Positions 51,700-63,927 of a DNA stretch of 64,000 bases are shown piece after piece. Source of the DNA: Chrysogorgia sp. JL179-B06. Its lineage: Eukaryota > Cnidaria > Anthozoa > Scleralcyonacea > Chrysogorgiidae. The DNA lies in assembly GCA_035772405.1 (NCBI GenBank), contig JAYKKM010000500.1:531001-595000 (forward strand), in the 5' to 3' direction. The notes beneath the pieces were generated by a model. That model was not told the DNA's origin. It ran no database searches and saw only the letters and a list, made by a program, of their open reading frames with translations. A program made the position numbers and the translations under genes. The stretch's first letter is position 1. Each line of letters begins with the position of its first letter.

Positions 51700-51970
51700 G
51701 ACACCATCTTGGATACAAAATATCAACACGACCTGACCGGAAGCGAGGGTACGAGCTGAAGGGACTACTAGAATTCAGCATTTCGTGAAATCTCAAACTT
51801 CTTGGGTTTGAAATCTGAAGATTAGTTCTTGAACATGTGATGAACACGTGGGAGAGATTTTTCAAAAGTGAGTCAGAATTCCGATTGAGATACTGAGGAA
51901 GAGATTTTTGAAAAGTGCTGACTCAGATATTTTTGAAAAGTGAGTCAGAATCGGCCTTTTACTACTACTT
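51700..51970 (-). repeat. Polinton right terminal inverted repeat
   Basis: The inverted counterpart of 35,419-35,738, from CCATCTTGGATACAAAATAT to TTTTACTACTACTT, without the 47-bp duplication. It contains the same block CCGGAAGCGAGGGTACGAGC that is related to GC-rich inserts inside the element's genes. Confidence 0.9.
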
Positions 51971-51976
51971 ACTGTT

Positions 51977-54900
51977 GTTAACAATGATCCGATTGTTGCA
52001 TTATATTAATTATTCAATTGCTGAATTAATCGAGCACAGCTCTAAATAACTCACATTTATATGTCAAAAATATATTCCAGTGATTATATTGTATTTCACT
52101 TTTCCTTACTTCCTAAGGCCCGAGACTTTTAAGTTTTGTATTTAATCTGGAATTTTACTCATGACCGTGAGAATCCAACATGCTGGAAAGGGTTAACCTA
52201 GGTTACATAAATTAAATTCAATGACTAAACTTCTACTTGTACCCACATGTTTAAAATAACTTATTAATTTCAAATAGTATGAGCTGAATACATCTAATAA
52301 AAACAACGTTACTGTTAATTTAAATGACAAAACTAAAAGTTACAGTACATCAACAATTAAACAACACATTCTGAAGGTTATATTTATGATTGGTCTATCA
52401 TTCAACAGAATCATGAGATAACAGAATATCATTATCACAAGATAACAGAAACACGTCAAACGATTGATTAAACAACTGATCGTTATGATAAGTATATTTA
52501 GATATTTAATTATGAAACATCAACATTGTAAAATACCGTACACATACAACTTATTATATCTGGACAGTACATAAGTTATAACCAAGTGATATTTCTTCCC
52601 GCAAATAATGAAAAGCATGATTTTTTTACCATGACTCATAATTGAGACTGTTTTGTGTCTATTCCAGTCTTGAAGCCGCATCGTTCTTTAATTGTGGAGG
52701 ATTGTATTGCTATACGGTAATTGGAATTCTTTCAAAGATAAGCTCCAAACACTTAATATGTGCAAATATGTATCGTTGTAATCCTTTCGTAGAACGTTTT
52801 ACCATCTCAAATGATTATGGTTTTTGCGAAAATGAATTGTTTTCAAGTAAAACAACAGCAATGAACAAGCAATACCGCTGAAGGCATGGGAGCGAAATTA
52901 TCTGCGCAGCTCAGGGGATGTTTACATATTCAACCAATCAGAATCGATTTAGAAATGGATTGACCCATAGCCATTCGCATTTCTCGCGACGGCCAGGAAA
53001 TGCTTGCTCTGGGTACGAGATTGGCAACATAATTGATGATTCCTGGGTGTGAATTATAACTCCGGTTAAGGTGTAGAATTTGCTTTCTTCCATAAAAGTT
53101 GTTCCAAATTTAGCAGAATGTCCAGGATTGTTTTCAACAGTGCATTGCATCAGTTGCAATTATGAAGTGCCATGTGCTGTTTGATTTTAATCTTCCAGAA
53201 ATTATCTTTAGAAGAGTGAAACGTAGCTTAGATATATTCTCTATAATGATGAACAGTTCCTTATTTTGTATTGTTTGTCTTTACTCTCCGTACTGAGTTT
53301 ACAGAATTCATTTATAGTGCTCCATATGATATTGATCACAAATTTTTCGACTGCATGTTATACATTTGCTAAATTAAGGTTCTTCTTATTTTTTCGTATT
53401 ACATTTTTGTATCTCTTTTTCTCTTGTCTTAGGCCATTTCTAAAGAATAGAGAATAACAAAATAAAATATATTAATAAAATAAAGAAACATAGTCGATAT
53501 AAAAACGTTGAACATTTTATAAAACAATAATGCATCAGTCATTTGAAATCCCAACCTCCGGGACATGGCGGGGATTTAGCGCGGATAAGGCTGGGAATTA
53601 ACACATATTTAACGATATGTTTGTCCCGGAGAGCCGTGGAAATAACAATACATATTTATAACCGGGACATTGAGCGGTGATTTAACAGTCGTCATCGGAA
53701 TTCTATCACGAAAACAGGTCGGGATTTAACGTCCTGGACGGGGTTAGCAGTTTAGCTTTTTCAAAACCAAATTTTCCAATTTTGGCTTTTTTGAACGAGG
53801 TTTGGCTTAAAAAATTTCGTTTGGCTTATTCTTAATTTTTTGGCTTATTTTTGGCTTTTTTGAGGAAAAGCACAGAAAAATCTGAAATCAGCTTCTGTGT
53901 TAAATTCATTGTTAATTTCGCTGACCATAGCATAACACACATATTATGTTTAGTTTACAAGTCAAGGACCACAACACAAATAATTTGTATAAAATACCAA
54001 GCTAAGTTGTTTATTAGTACTTTTAAAATACTGATTCCCGAGCTATACGGGGCTTTTAACAGACTACTTACCCTTCAGTGATGGGGAAATTGCTGTTTTT
54101 TAACATTTGGAAAAATGTTAAATTCCCCATTATATCCCCGGGGTGGGGGGTGGGGGGGGGAGGGGATTTAAAATGACTGATGCATAAGGGTTCGATAATT
54201 TATTTAAAAAAAACGGCAAAGGACAAACAAATAGCATTACATACAACCTTATATTTTGCACAAGGGCTTGGATGATTATAAAGATGATTGTAAATATTAT
54301 CTCAAATGATGGTCCCAAATTACTTTGGAACCAAGAGTTGGCCTTTAACCAAAAAAACATGGAATTTTAACTTGCATTGTAGTGACTGTACTTTCGAATA
54401 ATTTAATATCATCATTTTAATACAATTGAAATGTGTTCTGAAATACTTGAACTGATATTGAACTGAGTAATTAGCAGTGTATATAATCAGCGAATGATGT
54501 CATTATTTACATCTTTCAATTGATCCAGCAAATCCGCAATGTGACGATTAGTTTTTGGAATTATTTTTAGCGGTTTAAAATAGTGGTTGTCTACCAAACT
54601 TTTTAGCTAAATAGGCAAGTAAAAACATCGCCATAGTTTAAAATATGAAATATATCCATGTATACGTGTTGTCTTACCTCAACAAGGGAATCTTATCTCT
54701 ATCGATGAAAATCGCATTTAAACAGATCTTGGTTCAACTGCAAACAGCCTTCGAGGAACTCTGGAAATGTTTCGTTCACATGGCGAAATCCTAAAGTTCC
54801 ATACCCCAAAGCGACATTTTTATTCTTTGCGCTTGCTCTGTAGACGCGGTATGGAATTATGATGGTTTATGACGTTGCTAACAAGTTAATTTTGAAAGCC

Positions 54901-55854
54901 TGCAAATGCTAACACCTGATTTTCCTTTCTGACCCTCGTGTCCTCGGCCCGAAACACGACACATAAATAAATAAATAGTCAAGTACAACCGTGGTCATGA
55001 CATTGCGGAGATCTGGTTCCCAGTCTCCGCAAAAAGCGAAAACAGGTTTGCCGCTGAACGGCTTTTGAATTTACGAACTGTCCAATTTGACATCTTCCAG
55101 ATTCCGACGACGACATATTTTAAACTACTGAAAACTTGACTAACAGCTTGACATACGTATACAATATCTTAGTATTAACTTTAAATTGCTAATATAAAAC
55201 AGTGAAAACGAGTTGGCCATTGGACGTCATAAACAAACATGACTGTATTAGCTGATTTCGTGCGAAATTGGTGATCGGCTGCACTTCGTTCATCATTTAA
55301 AGTCAGAATTTTAAGTACAAAAATAATAAGAATACGTTTTATTTGGCCTTGTTTCATTTCCTTACTATCGTCAGCTTTTGTTTTCAATGTTTTGCTTGTT
55401 GCTTCAGTAGTGTTACAGTTGCTGGAAAGGAATAAAACTGATTCAGTTGCAGAAACTTTGCGAACTGGAAGTGGAAACAGACGCACTGATCATATCCGGC
55501 CGAAATGAATCATGTGAGATCGTTTTAAATTAAAAAGTAAAATTGTCCGATGAAAATCTATGTTCGTTTATTTAACATAATTTAAGTTTTTAATACTATT
55601 AGCTGGTACATAGTCCCTAGAATTATATTGTATGGAAACGGGGCGAACTTCAAATCGGCTAACCACAATCTGCGATTTATATGAGGATGCCCCGAAAGTG
55701 CACAAATCTTTTTGTCTCACATTCATTAATATTTATACAGCACTGTTGAATGATGGTCGTGGCTAGATGGCACACTCACTGTCGTTGAGGTGACCGCGAG
55801 GTACTAGGCCTGAGTCATCTTCCGGACCATCCTTTTATTAACCCAGGTTGCAGA
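51977..55854. other. Gene-less stretch right of the Polinton
   Basis: No credible gene. Noted within it: CACAGCTCTA ending at 52,044, complementary to the piece at 34,868; TCTGGGTACGAGATTGGC at 53,010; a G/C-richer stretch at 53,545-53,760; a run rich in TTTGGCTT words at 53,745-53,875; and a G-rich tract (GGGGTGGGGGGTGGGGGGGG) at 54,140-54,160. The 101-aa minus frame at 55,181-55,486 begins MRLFPLPVRKVSATESVLFL but has no recognisable domain. Confidence 0.4.
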
Positions 55855-56070
55855 TCTTGCCAAGATCTTGTAAGATCTGGCAAGATCCTGCCACAATTTT
55901 GGCAAGATCTAGCTGTCACAATTTTGACAAGATCCAGCTGTAACAACAATCTTGGCAAGATCCTGCTACAATCTTGGCAAGGTCCTGACACAATCTTAGC
56001 AAGATCCTGCTACAATCTTGGCAAGATCCTGCCACAATCATGGCAGGATCCTTTCACAATCTTGACATGG
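55855..56070. repeat. Tandem array of CAATCTTGGCAAGATCCTG units, left
   Basis: About nine imperfect units of 20-24 bp, each holding the palindrome ATCTTGGCAAGAT, with CCTGCCACA or CCTGCTACA linkers. A stray unit lies at 56,284. Confidence 0.8.
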
Positions 56071-57049
56071 AGAGTTATCGTTTATTATTAAATATCATCA
56101 ATAAAGAATCTACACTTCGCAGTCCGTGGACTGAATTACGTGAGACTACAATACAAATTTAAATATACAATGTTATAATATAATTTAATCTATAAAATGC
56201 ATAAAAATAAAAATAAATCCATAAAAATTGTTGTAAAAATTTATACTTTTTCCTTTGCAGCACAATGCATAATAAAATAATCCCTATAGACAAGATCCTG
56301 TTACAATCTTTACAAAATTATTATAAACTGTTTATGCAAAACAGGTGCAAAAACTAAGAAGTTTAACTGTCACCTAGCAATTAGATTCCTTCTGTACTCT
56401 AATTGGTCTTTGGTACCTCATTTGAGTGAATAAAATAGGAAATATTTTATCCCAACTCAGTAACTCATGTGCATTTAAAATATATAGTTGCCTATAGGAT
56501 TGAATGTCGATAGAAACCTATGGATTGCCTAAAGAAATATATAGTCTTTTGGATTGGATGCCTATATACAGTACATGTAAACCTATATCCACGATTTTAT
56601 TGCTTTCACATCAGAGAACTGTACAAATTATCAATTTAGTCATATTCTAACCATTCAGTTTCTTCGAGCAAAGCTCTTTGTTCCCTATTATCAGTTGAAA
56701 CATTTGGTAACTAAATTTCTAAAAACATTGACAACATGTTTACGTAATATTTCAACCTCGATTTCAATCCTAACAAGACTGAATTTTAATTTAGACCAGA
56801 TAGCAAGTTTAGACCCAATAAAGCGTGTACTGCGAGTTTTTAAATGTACTTTTCTTAACTCTAGCTTCTAAAATGAACCATAATAATTATATTTATATTA
56901 TTACAGGTAGAAGCCCCAAAAAATTATATCCGTAAAAGGGAAATAATTCCGTTATATGGACACCTCCGAACCTCGTACCCAGGTTCGTACCTCCGCTACC
57001 CCCTACGATGTTGATATGGACATTTTCCCATAGGTCCTAGCGACTTAAT

Positions 57050-57234
57050 AGTTGCGGCGGTTGCGCGCCTATTTGAATTTTTGAATTCTCTCGTGGTCGC
57101 TAAAGCACTTCTTTGGAGATATATTGCTTTGTGCTCTTGATACTTTGTTTGGTAAACTGCTTGTTGTTACTATTTCTAAAGAAAATGTTTTGATCATCAT
57201 TATTCGGTTCTTAGCAACGTTCGAAGGTATGTCT
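57050..57234 (+). other. Possible non-coding first exon with splice donor
   Basis: A GC-richer start (AGTTGCGGCGGTTGCGCGCC) leads after about 160 bp to TTCGAAGGTATGTCTG, a good donor. The nested element has a similar arrangement ending GAATTTTGAAGGTACGTCTG at 24,335-24,355. No open frame links through. It may be a relic promoter and first exon shared by the two elements. Confidence 0.2.
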
Positions 57235-57456
57235 GATCTTTTACTGCTAACGTATTTGAACGTTTGAAGCAGCAAAAGGTATTTATAATACATTTATGTA
57301 TACATTTAACTTCGAAACATTTGGTATAAATTATTCAAAAGATTTATTCATGTGAGATTGCATACCGATTGTGTTTAGATTTTTAAATTTTTTAATGGAA
57401 AAATGCCAAGTGAATCAGCTCAGACAATACATGGACAATTGTCAAGCATAAAGAAA

Positions 57457-57527
57457 CCCAGACAGAGCTCGAACCTGTAACCTTTCAATTGCCAGTGATA
57501 TGCTCTAACCATTGGGCTGTCAAAACT
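57457..57527 (-). repeat. tRNA-like SINE head, minus strand
   Basis: The minus strand reads GACAGCCCAATGGTTAGAGC (box A), ends with AGGTTACAGGTTCGAGCTCTG (box B), and has tRNA spacing. It is clearly related to the tRNA-like pair at 24,959-25,356. SINE relic. Confidence 0.55.
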
Positions 57528-58042
57528 CATACGGAAATAGCAATCAAACCATTAACTATGGTTTGATGGTTTGATTTCTATTTGTGCAGTACTGCATTTG
57601 AGACAGTCACAAAAGTATATATCAGTACTGGTGATGCTTGGGAAATTGCCTGGGATTCATTTTCTGAGGATTTTGTGTTGACGATTGTCCATGTATTGTA
57701 ATAATAATCACCACCGTATATATTTTACATAACAAGCTAGTTTAACCCTTTAAGCCCAGTATCAAACTACAGATTCTCCTTACTTGTCTCCAATCGTTTC
57801 TTATAGTACTAGTTGGGAGATTGGAAGTTGCTTAAAAGAACATGTTGGTTTATCTTTGGAGCTCGTTTCCTTTATTCCGATTACCTCTATGCCTGGTTAA
57901 CCATTGATATTAGAATAATGTTGATGCTGATCATTGATTGGACTTAGAGGGTTAATAAAAGTAATAAAGCAATATTATTAATAACTTTGGCATGGATGGT
58001 AGGCCATAATTTACGGTTACCACTGACTCAGTGACTGCGTAA

Positions 58043-58180
58043 ATTAATAAAATACAAAACAATGGACGCTCCGAATAGGCTTAACATTTTATTCAACGTT
58101 TCTACCAACTTGTGATGATGACTGCAAGTTAGTTGAAACGTTGAATAAAATGTTAACCCTTTGTTTTGTATTTTATTAAT
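58043..58180. repeat. Palindromic MITE
   Basis: ATTAATAAAATACAAAAC at the left pairs with GTTTTGTATTTTATTAAT at the right. Inside, AACATTTTATTCAACGTTTC pairs with its inverse around a GATGATGACTGCAAGTT centre. Confidence 0.75.
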
Positions 58181-58253
58181 AACTTTAGTTATGGTATTTA
58201 GTTTATTATGAACTGTTATCTGTATTTTAATTAGGTTGTTTCTTGCTTTTTAA

Positions 58254-59413
58254 AGTACACCTAACCCCAAAATGTTTTTTTAGCGATATCAAATATCGGT
58301 GCGATTTACAGCATTTCAGTGAAAACATTTTTCAATTTAGGCAAATCGTTCGATTTTTATGGCCTTTTGAATTTAGTTTTTGATGGCCCAGCGCCGTCAT
58401 GATTTTTGACAACCAGGAGCACTGGATCTAGCACGTTTTCTGACGATCACGCAAGATAGTCGGTAAATATTGAAAACAAAGATGCAATCTAAACAGACTC
58501 ACTATTCGTCTATTCCTGGGACTTCTCGATTGGTTCGTTTGAATCTTTAGGCGCTAACGCATGAATGGTTGGGTATACACAAATCCCGAGATCACCACTC
58601 TTTAATTTCGGATAATTTGGCTTCATTTGGACAGGCAAGATGGAAAAACCTTCGCTCGTAATCTACTATAAAGTCTTCGGGCATTTATCATGATTCAAGT
58701 GAGCTGAACATATATTCGAAGCATTTCGAAGGTTCGAAGACCCGTTTTGCCTTCGCGAAGTCAACCCAGGTTCTCTTTCTTTTCTTTGCTAGGTTAATCG
58801 TGGTCGAAATATTTATTTTCAACGTTTGACTTTGCCCAGCAGCGTGCGAAGATAAGTTCTTACCGCATGTTTGTGTAAATATCTGATGTCGGGTTCGGAC
58901 TAGCGAGAGATTGACATGAAACAGTGTGGCACCAATTTGATGTGGGCGCTGATCATAAACCGGAATATTTTTAAATGGGCCTTACTAAAGTCACTGGTAA
59001 ACCTCTATTATCCATCTCAAGCTGGGTCAACAATGCTCAAGGCTGATTAACAAGCGAAAGTCGAGAAAGTATAGACGGGTTCTAACAAAATATTTTTGGG
59101 ATAAGGAATAGTGTGAAGAATTATACCTGAACATAGGCACAATTTATTCATGCAATTGACAGCTACACAACTGTTAACCATCAAACGAACGCAGTATATC
59201 AACGAGTAACTTGCATGACGTCACAAAATTTACTCGTGCCAGACTCCTCGTAGCCACGGAAGTGGTCCATCAAAAAGCGTCATTTTGCCATCTTTAAACT
59301 GCCATAAAAATCGGAGAATTTTAAGAAATTCATTTTTGTTTTCGCCGCAGAAATACTAGAAATCATATACCATTTTGATATCGCTAAAAAAAGATTTTGA
59401 GGTTAGGTGCACT
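58254..59413. mobile_element. 1.16-kb TTAA-flanked MITE
   Basis: TIRs of about 45 bp begin AGTRCACCTAACC and include TTTTTTTAGCGATATCAAA. Both sides are flanked by TTAA (58,250-58,253 and 59,414-59,417). TTAA duplications are used by piggyBac and Kolobok transposases. No transposase inside; related subterminal words (GATTTTTATGGC, TTTTTGATGG) recur inverted at both ends. Confidence 0.75.
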
Positions 59414-60230
59414 TTAACATATCATAAATGAAGTTGCAAAAGTGTTATTGAGTTTATTTTGGTAAGTTTTAATTTATTTTCCTAATAAAAAAAAATTATA
59501 TTTTTTATTATGGCCAATATATATGGTAGCAATGGCCAAAAATATGGTGGTAGTACAGTACATATATCATGATTCATATAAATTAACCAACTGCATAATT
59601 GTACCATTTGCTCTCTATAACTTAGGAAAGGTGTCTAAAAACTGCATGATTTTTTTAATAATTTGAAAATTTTTAAATAATTTGAAAAGTCCAGTGGCTA
59701 GATGCGCATAAAGTTTTGCATAAAGAAATGCATAAAGTTTTTAGAATTGTTCTTCTCTTCATAAAATTAGGCTAAATTTATATGAATTGCTTTTTTTCAA
59801 TAGAGCCAAAATTATAACCCACTTAATTAATTGAGTTCTCCATCTATACAGTAGTTTTTTTCTTATTTTTTGTTTAGATGTTCTAGATGCCAATTATGGT
59901 TTAGAGAGAGTAAAAAAGTGTTGTACACAAATTGTTGAGGCATATGTAAGCAAATATGCTGGGATCTAAATAAAAAATGCAAAGTGTCGAAGGGAAGTGA
60001 TCCTAACCACCAGCTTTATATTTTGTTTATTTATATATTTAAAGTTTTTAAACCTTTCTTAAGACAATATTACCGGACGTATTGACTTTGTATGTAGTGG
60101 TCTGTGCACTGCATCACACTGTGTCACACCATATACGTGTTTAGTTTTTTTAATAAATAAACCAATTAAACCAATATCTGCATATATGTATGATAATTTA
60201 ATTTGTAATTCTACATATTGGAGATATCAT

Positions 60231-60315
60231 ATAAGATCTTGGCAAGATATTGCAAAATCTTGGCAAGATCTTATAAAATCTTGGCAAGATCCTGTACGAT
60301 CTTGGCAAGATTTGA
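60231..60315. repeat. Tandem array of ATCTTGGCAAGAT units, right
   Basis: Four units (AAGATCTTGGCAAGATATTG, AAATCTTGGCAAGATCTTAT and so on) of the same family as at 55,855-56,070. Confidence 0.8.
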
Positions 60316-60355
60316 TTGGCTACTTTTTACTTCACCATGCATAAATCCTTAGAAC

Positions 60356-60357
<2 letters not shown>

Positions 60358-60420
<63 letters not shown>

Positions 60421-60439
60421 TATAGTATATAGTATAATA

Positions 60440-60490
<51 letters not shown>

Positions 60491-60532
60491 ATATATATAT
60501 ATATATATATACTATATTATATATTATATTAT

Positions 60533-60601
<69 letters not shown>

Positions 60602-60645
60602 TATATATATATATATATATCGATATATATATATATATACGTAGG
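60358..60645. repeat. (TA)n microsatellite tract
   Basis: Nearly 290 bp of TA dinucleotides with occasional interruptions. It is likely to form cruciforms and to vary in length. Confidence 0.95.
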
Positions 60646-63600
60646 TAGTTATTAGATTAAAACTGACAAATGTCCCCCAAAGAGTACTCTCAATTATCTT
60701 TGAAAGATAGAGCAATTGTAAATAGATTTAAGATAAAAACTTAGAAAAATGTTCCGGTGGTGGATCAGTGAATGAGGTTGGTACATCATGTGCGTCAGGT
60801 GTACCAATATAACGTCAATTGCCTGGATGGCGATCGTTTGTACATTTGGTTCCAATTGTATTTTTCTAAAATATCTAGAATTTTCCCTCATTTATGAATA
60901 CCTTCAAATGGTTCATCGGAAATAAATATTGTTAATGTATAACAAATTGGATCCACCAATAATCATAACAAGGAGAAGTATATACGCATAGTTGTACCAC
61001 ACTGGCCCAGTCACCAAAAAAATGGTTGAAGTTTAGTTAAGAATAAAATAGCAAACACATGTAGGGAGGGCGTCAGTCTGAAATAACAATAAAATAGCAA
61101 TTAGTTTAATACATTTCGTTTATGAGCAATCCGAATAACAAAAGGATTTTGATTTCAATACTGTTCTCCTTGATTTGCACAAAGGATTATATACAGATGT
61201 TGCTTCATTCGAATTGGCATTAAACAAATAAACTTCCAGATAGAGCAGGAATCTATAATGAGAGAGTCCGGGGCGAACTAACTGGGGAGGTGGGTTGACA
61301 TACCCTTCTCCCCCAATTTAAACAAAAACTTATCTCGTCTGGAAATATTTGCTGGCTTTATGTTCGAGCAAGTACCATAATAATTATCCGTTGCTTGGAT
61401 AATCTTATTTGCAAGGCACATATTTCGCGTCAAGTATCAGTAATAATTTCCTTTAATTGGTTTCCAGACTTCAGGCCCACCGGTAACATGAATACTGTAC
61501 GAAAACTGTACACCGTTAGTGGCGAGGAAGAGACCACGGATCTAACCTGCATGATGCGCTTGCACCAAGTATCTACCTTCGGCATAAAATATACGGTTGT
61601 ACCCAACTGATGGTCGTAGGCGATTTTGCAACACACAAATTTTGGTGAAAAAACTCAAAGTTTTTGGTGTTGCCTTTTTAATTGACCCTAACATGTTTAG
61701 AGATATAATTATTTGATATATTTGTAATTTAAATCCAAGTTTTTTTATAGGTGTTTTTTTCTGTTTAGGGTTATAATGGCCAGGAGTTTAGAGCTAACCC
61801 CTTTTAAAAGGAGCCGTTCAGGTCAGAATATATTATATTGTTAGAAGGCCGACCTGTAGTTTAAAGTACCCTTATGACTTATAATTTGTGCTTATGCTGA
61901 GGCAAAATGAGTCTGATGTATGTGTTGTCTTTTCGTGAGCCCTGCAGATTGGAAAGTTTGTTTCGTGCAACGACGATCGTCGTTGCGCAATTATCGCTTA
62001 GAATTTCCCCGCGATCGTGGCAGTCGTCGCAACAATTGCCTGTAGTCGCGCAATTTTTTCTGTCACAAATTGTAAAGATAGCGCGTCATTGATTGTACGT
62101 TCGTTGGACGCCATCTTATTTTATTTTTTTTCATCTGCGCTGCCCCGGCAAATGACTCATTAACCTCGCGTGAGCCGAGGTACATTATTAATCCCCGGTC
62201 AGTATTTTGTCACTTAACAATACCAAATAACCATATGCGCTATGCTTTGTAACACTAACACAATTACTATACTTGTATGTGTAACGACAATTACTAATAC
62301 CCACAAGGCTTAGTCCCTCATACTCATTGAGATTTACTAATTTAACAATTAAAATAGGATAGTAGATGGCTGGGGACTAGGGATGGGGAGGAAAATATAG
62401 TGCCGGGGGTTGGAGTTAAAAAATACTCATTATGCGACGGGTTAGGGTTAGAAAACTTGTTAGGGGAGATTTAAGGGTTAGGATATAAGTTGTTTTTTGG
62501 GGTTAGTGGTTGTTTGGCCCATGGTTAATTGACAATATTCTGACGATTGGAATTGCTTCGTGGAGCCTTGCGAAATTTTAAACGTAGCTATCCCGCGTTA
62601 AACATGGCGAACCGAAATTTGATCGTCATACTAATTTTAATAACAAATTTTTCCAGTAGCATTAGGTCATTAATGATATGATTGATGTTGCACAGTTAAT
62701 ATTATTAAAGCCTAAAAAATGGCTTAATTAGTAAATCAAAAACCGACGGCTAAACAAGTGAAATTTAGGGGTTGCAATATTTTGATATAACCATGCCACG
62801 TTTGGTCGGAAGCCCACTAAGACCACGCCTTTTTTGTCAGGCCATTTAATTACAATCACACACAACGCACCAATAATAATACCCCATGTTTCTCCCTTGT
62901 GAGTATCTCATAGGCGATATGAGAAAGTTGTCGGTTATAGTTTCGCATCTTGAAGGTCAGAAATTGATGTTTCTGAGCAATATAGTTCCTTTCCTTTTAA
63001 AACAGTTTATAAAGCATAAATAATTTGATGTGTTTAGTAACCCCAACGTACAGTTCGTATATACTTTAAGTAACTGCTAGTTCTCAATCTTTAGTCTCCT
63101 CTCACATGTTATTAGTTGTGTTAGTCCTTGTCCTTTAATTCAACTTATGTCTATTCCGTAAGCTTTTTGTCAGGTTTGGGTATTCACATGGGACACATGG
63201 TCCTAGTTGACACAAACCTTCAGCAAACCATGTTCATGCTCCTTTTTTTTTTCTATTTTTTTTTTCTTTTTAACCGTTGTATTTAATTATTTTGCAGTCT
63301 TGCTTGGTTGTAAAGTTAATTAAATAAATTAATAAATAAAATAAATAAAATAAATAAGATATTACTGATATAGGTTCCGCATGCATGATGTCAATAGTTT
63401 GAATTCATTTATTGAACTGAGTATTATGTACCTACAGTACGTTTCACCACTATAAACCGAATGGTGAACAACAACAATAATGATTTCAATATAATGAACA
63501 AACAAACTTTTGCTATTCGCCACCAAACACAAATTTATTGACCACACTTACACAAACATACGCAGTTATCGAAAATTTTTAGGGGCATGATTGACTTACA

Positions 63601-63925
63601 CTGTAAAACCGCTCATAATTTCTCGCCTCCCATCAACCGCAATTTTCTAGAAAATCATATGATTTCAATTTAAAATACCTCCAATATCGATTGAAAGTAA
63701 AAAATTTAAACCAATTAATATTTCCATTATTTTTCTCCTGCTTGTTCATGTTCACGTACATCACAAGAAGACCACTGAAAATAATATGAAGAATTTGATT
63801 ATATTCCTAAAAAGGTTTCGGTTATCGGGTAGATGGCCAGCATGTTTGCCGACCTCACAATATACGATACAACTATTTTCTAACGATACGATCATCAAGC
63901 TCATATCCTTAGAAAAATGAATCTG
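60646..63925. other. Gene-less stretch
   Basis: No gene is supported. A GC-richer island at 61,440-61,625 is open on both strands (61,395-61,610 plus; 61,430-61,636 minus) and preceded on the plus strand by TTTAATTGGTTTCCAG, an acceptor-like site. It could be an orphan exon, but no family is recognisable. CACTGTAAAACCGCTC at 63,600 resembles the start of the TIR of the nested element. The rest is A/T-rich. Confidence 0.4.
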
Positions 63926-63927
63926 TG

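Larger units (their letters stand above)
35419..51970. mobile_element. Complete Polinton/Maverick element, 16.55 kb
   Basis: Both ends read inward as (A)AGTAGTAGTAAAAGGCCGA and are flanked by an exact 6-bp duplication ACTGTT (35,413-35,418 and 51,971-51,976). AG-starting TIRs and 6-bp duplications are the hallmark of Polintons. The content agrees: protein-primed DNA polymerase B, retroviral-type integrase with chromodomain, packaging ATPase, major and probable minor capsid proteins, and many small proteins. Genes are on both strands and tightly packed, with several start/stop overlaps. Most large genes carry frameshifts, so this copy is probably inactive unless the indels are assembly errors. 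Confidence 0.95.
55855..60315. mobile_element. Putative 4.5-kb element bounded by palindromic ATCTTGGCAAGAT arrays
   Basis: Both edges consist of repeated ATCTTGGCAAGATC-type words in opposite overall orientation, comparable to the subterminal arrays of the nested element at 23,134-28,387. The interior layout also resembles that element: an ACCTCGTACCCAGG piece, about 230 bp later a GAAGGTAYGTCTG splice-donor-like site, then a tRNA-like SINE. Exact termini, TIRs and target duplication were not found, so the boundaries are approximate. No transposase. Confidence 0.4.

Noticed and set aside
55181..55486. 101-aa minus-strand ORF as a host gene
   Set aside because: No recognisable domain, no splice context and no neighbouring coding sequence. 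Left as unexplained.
62430..62510. GGGTTAGGGTTAG as interstitial telomere repeat
   Set aside because: Only two imperfect units occur, followed by scattered GGTTAG words. Too short to support it.
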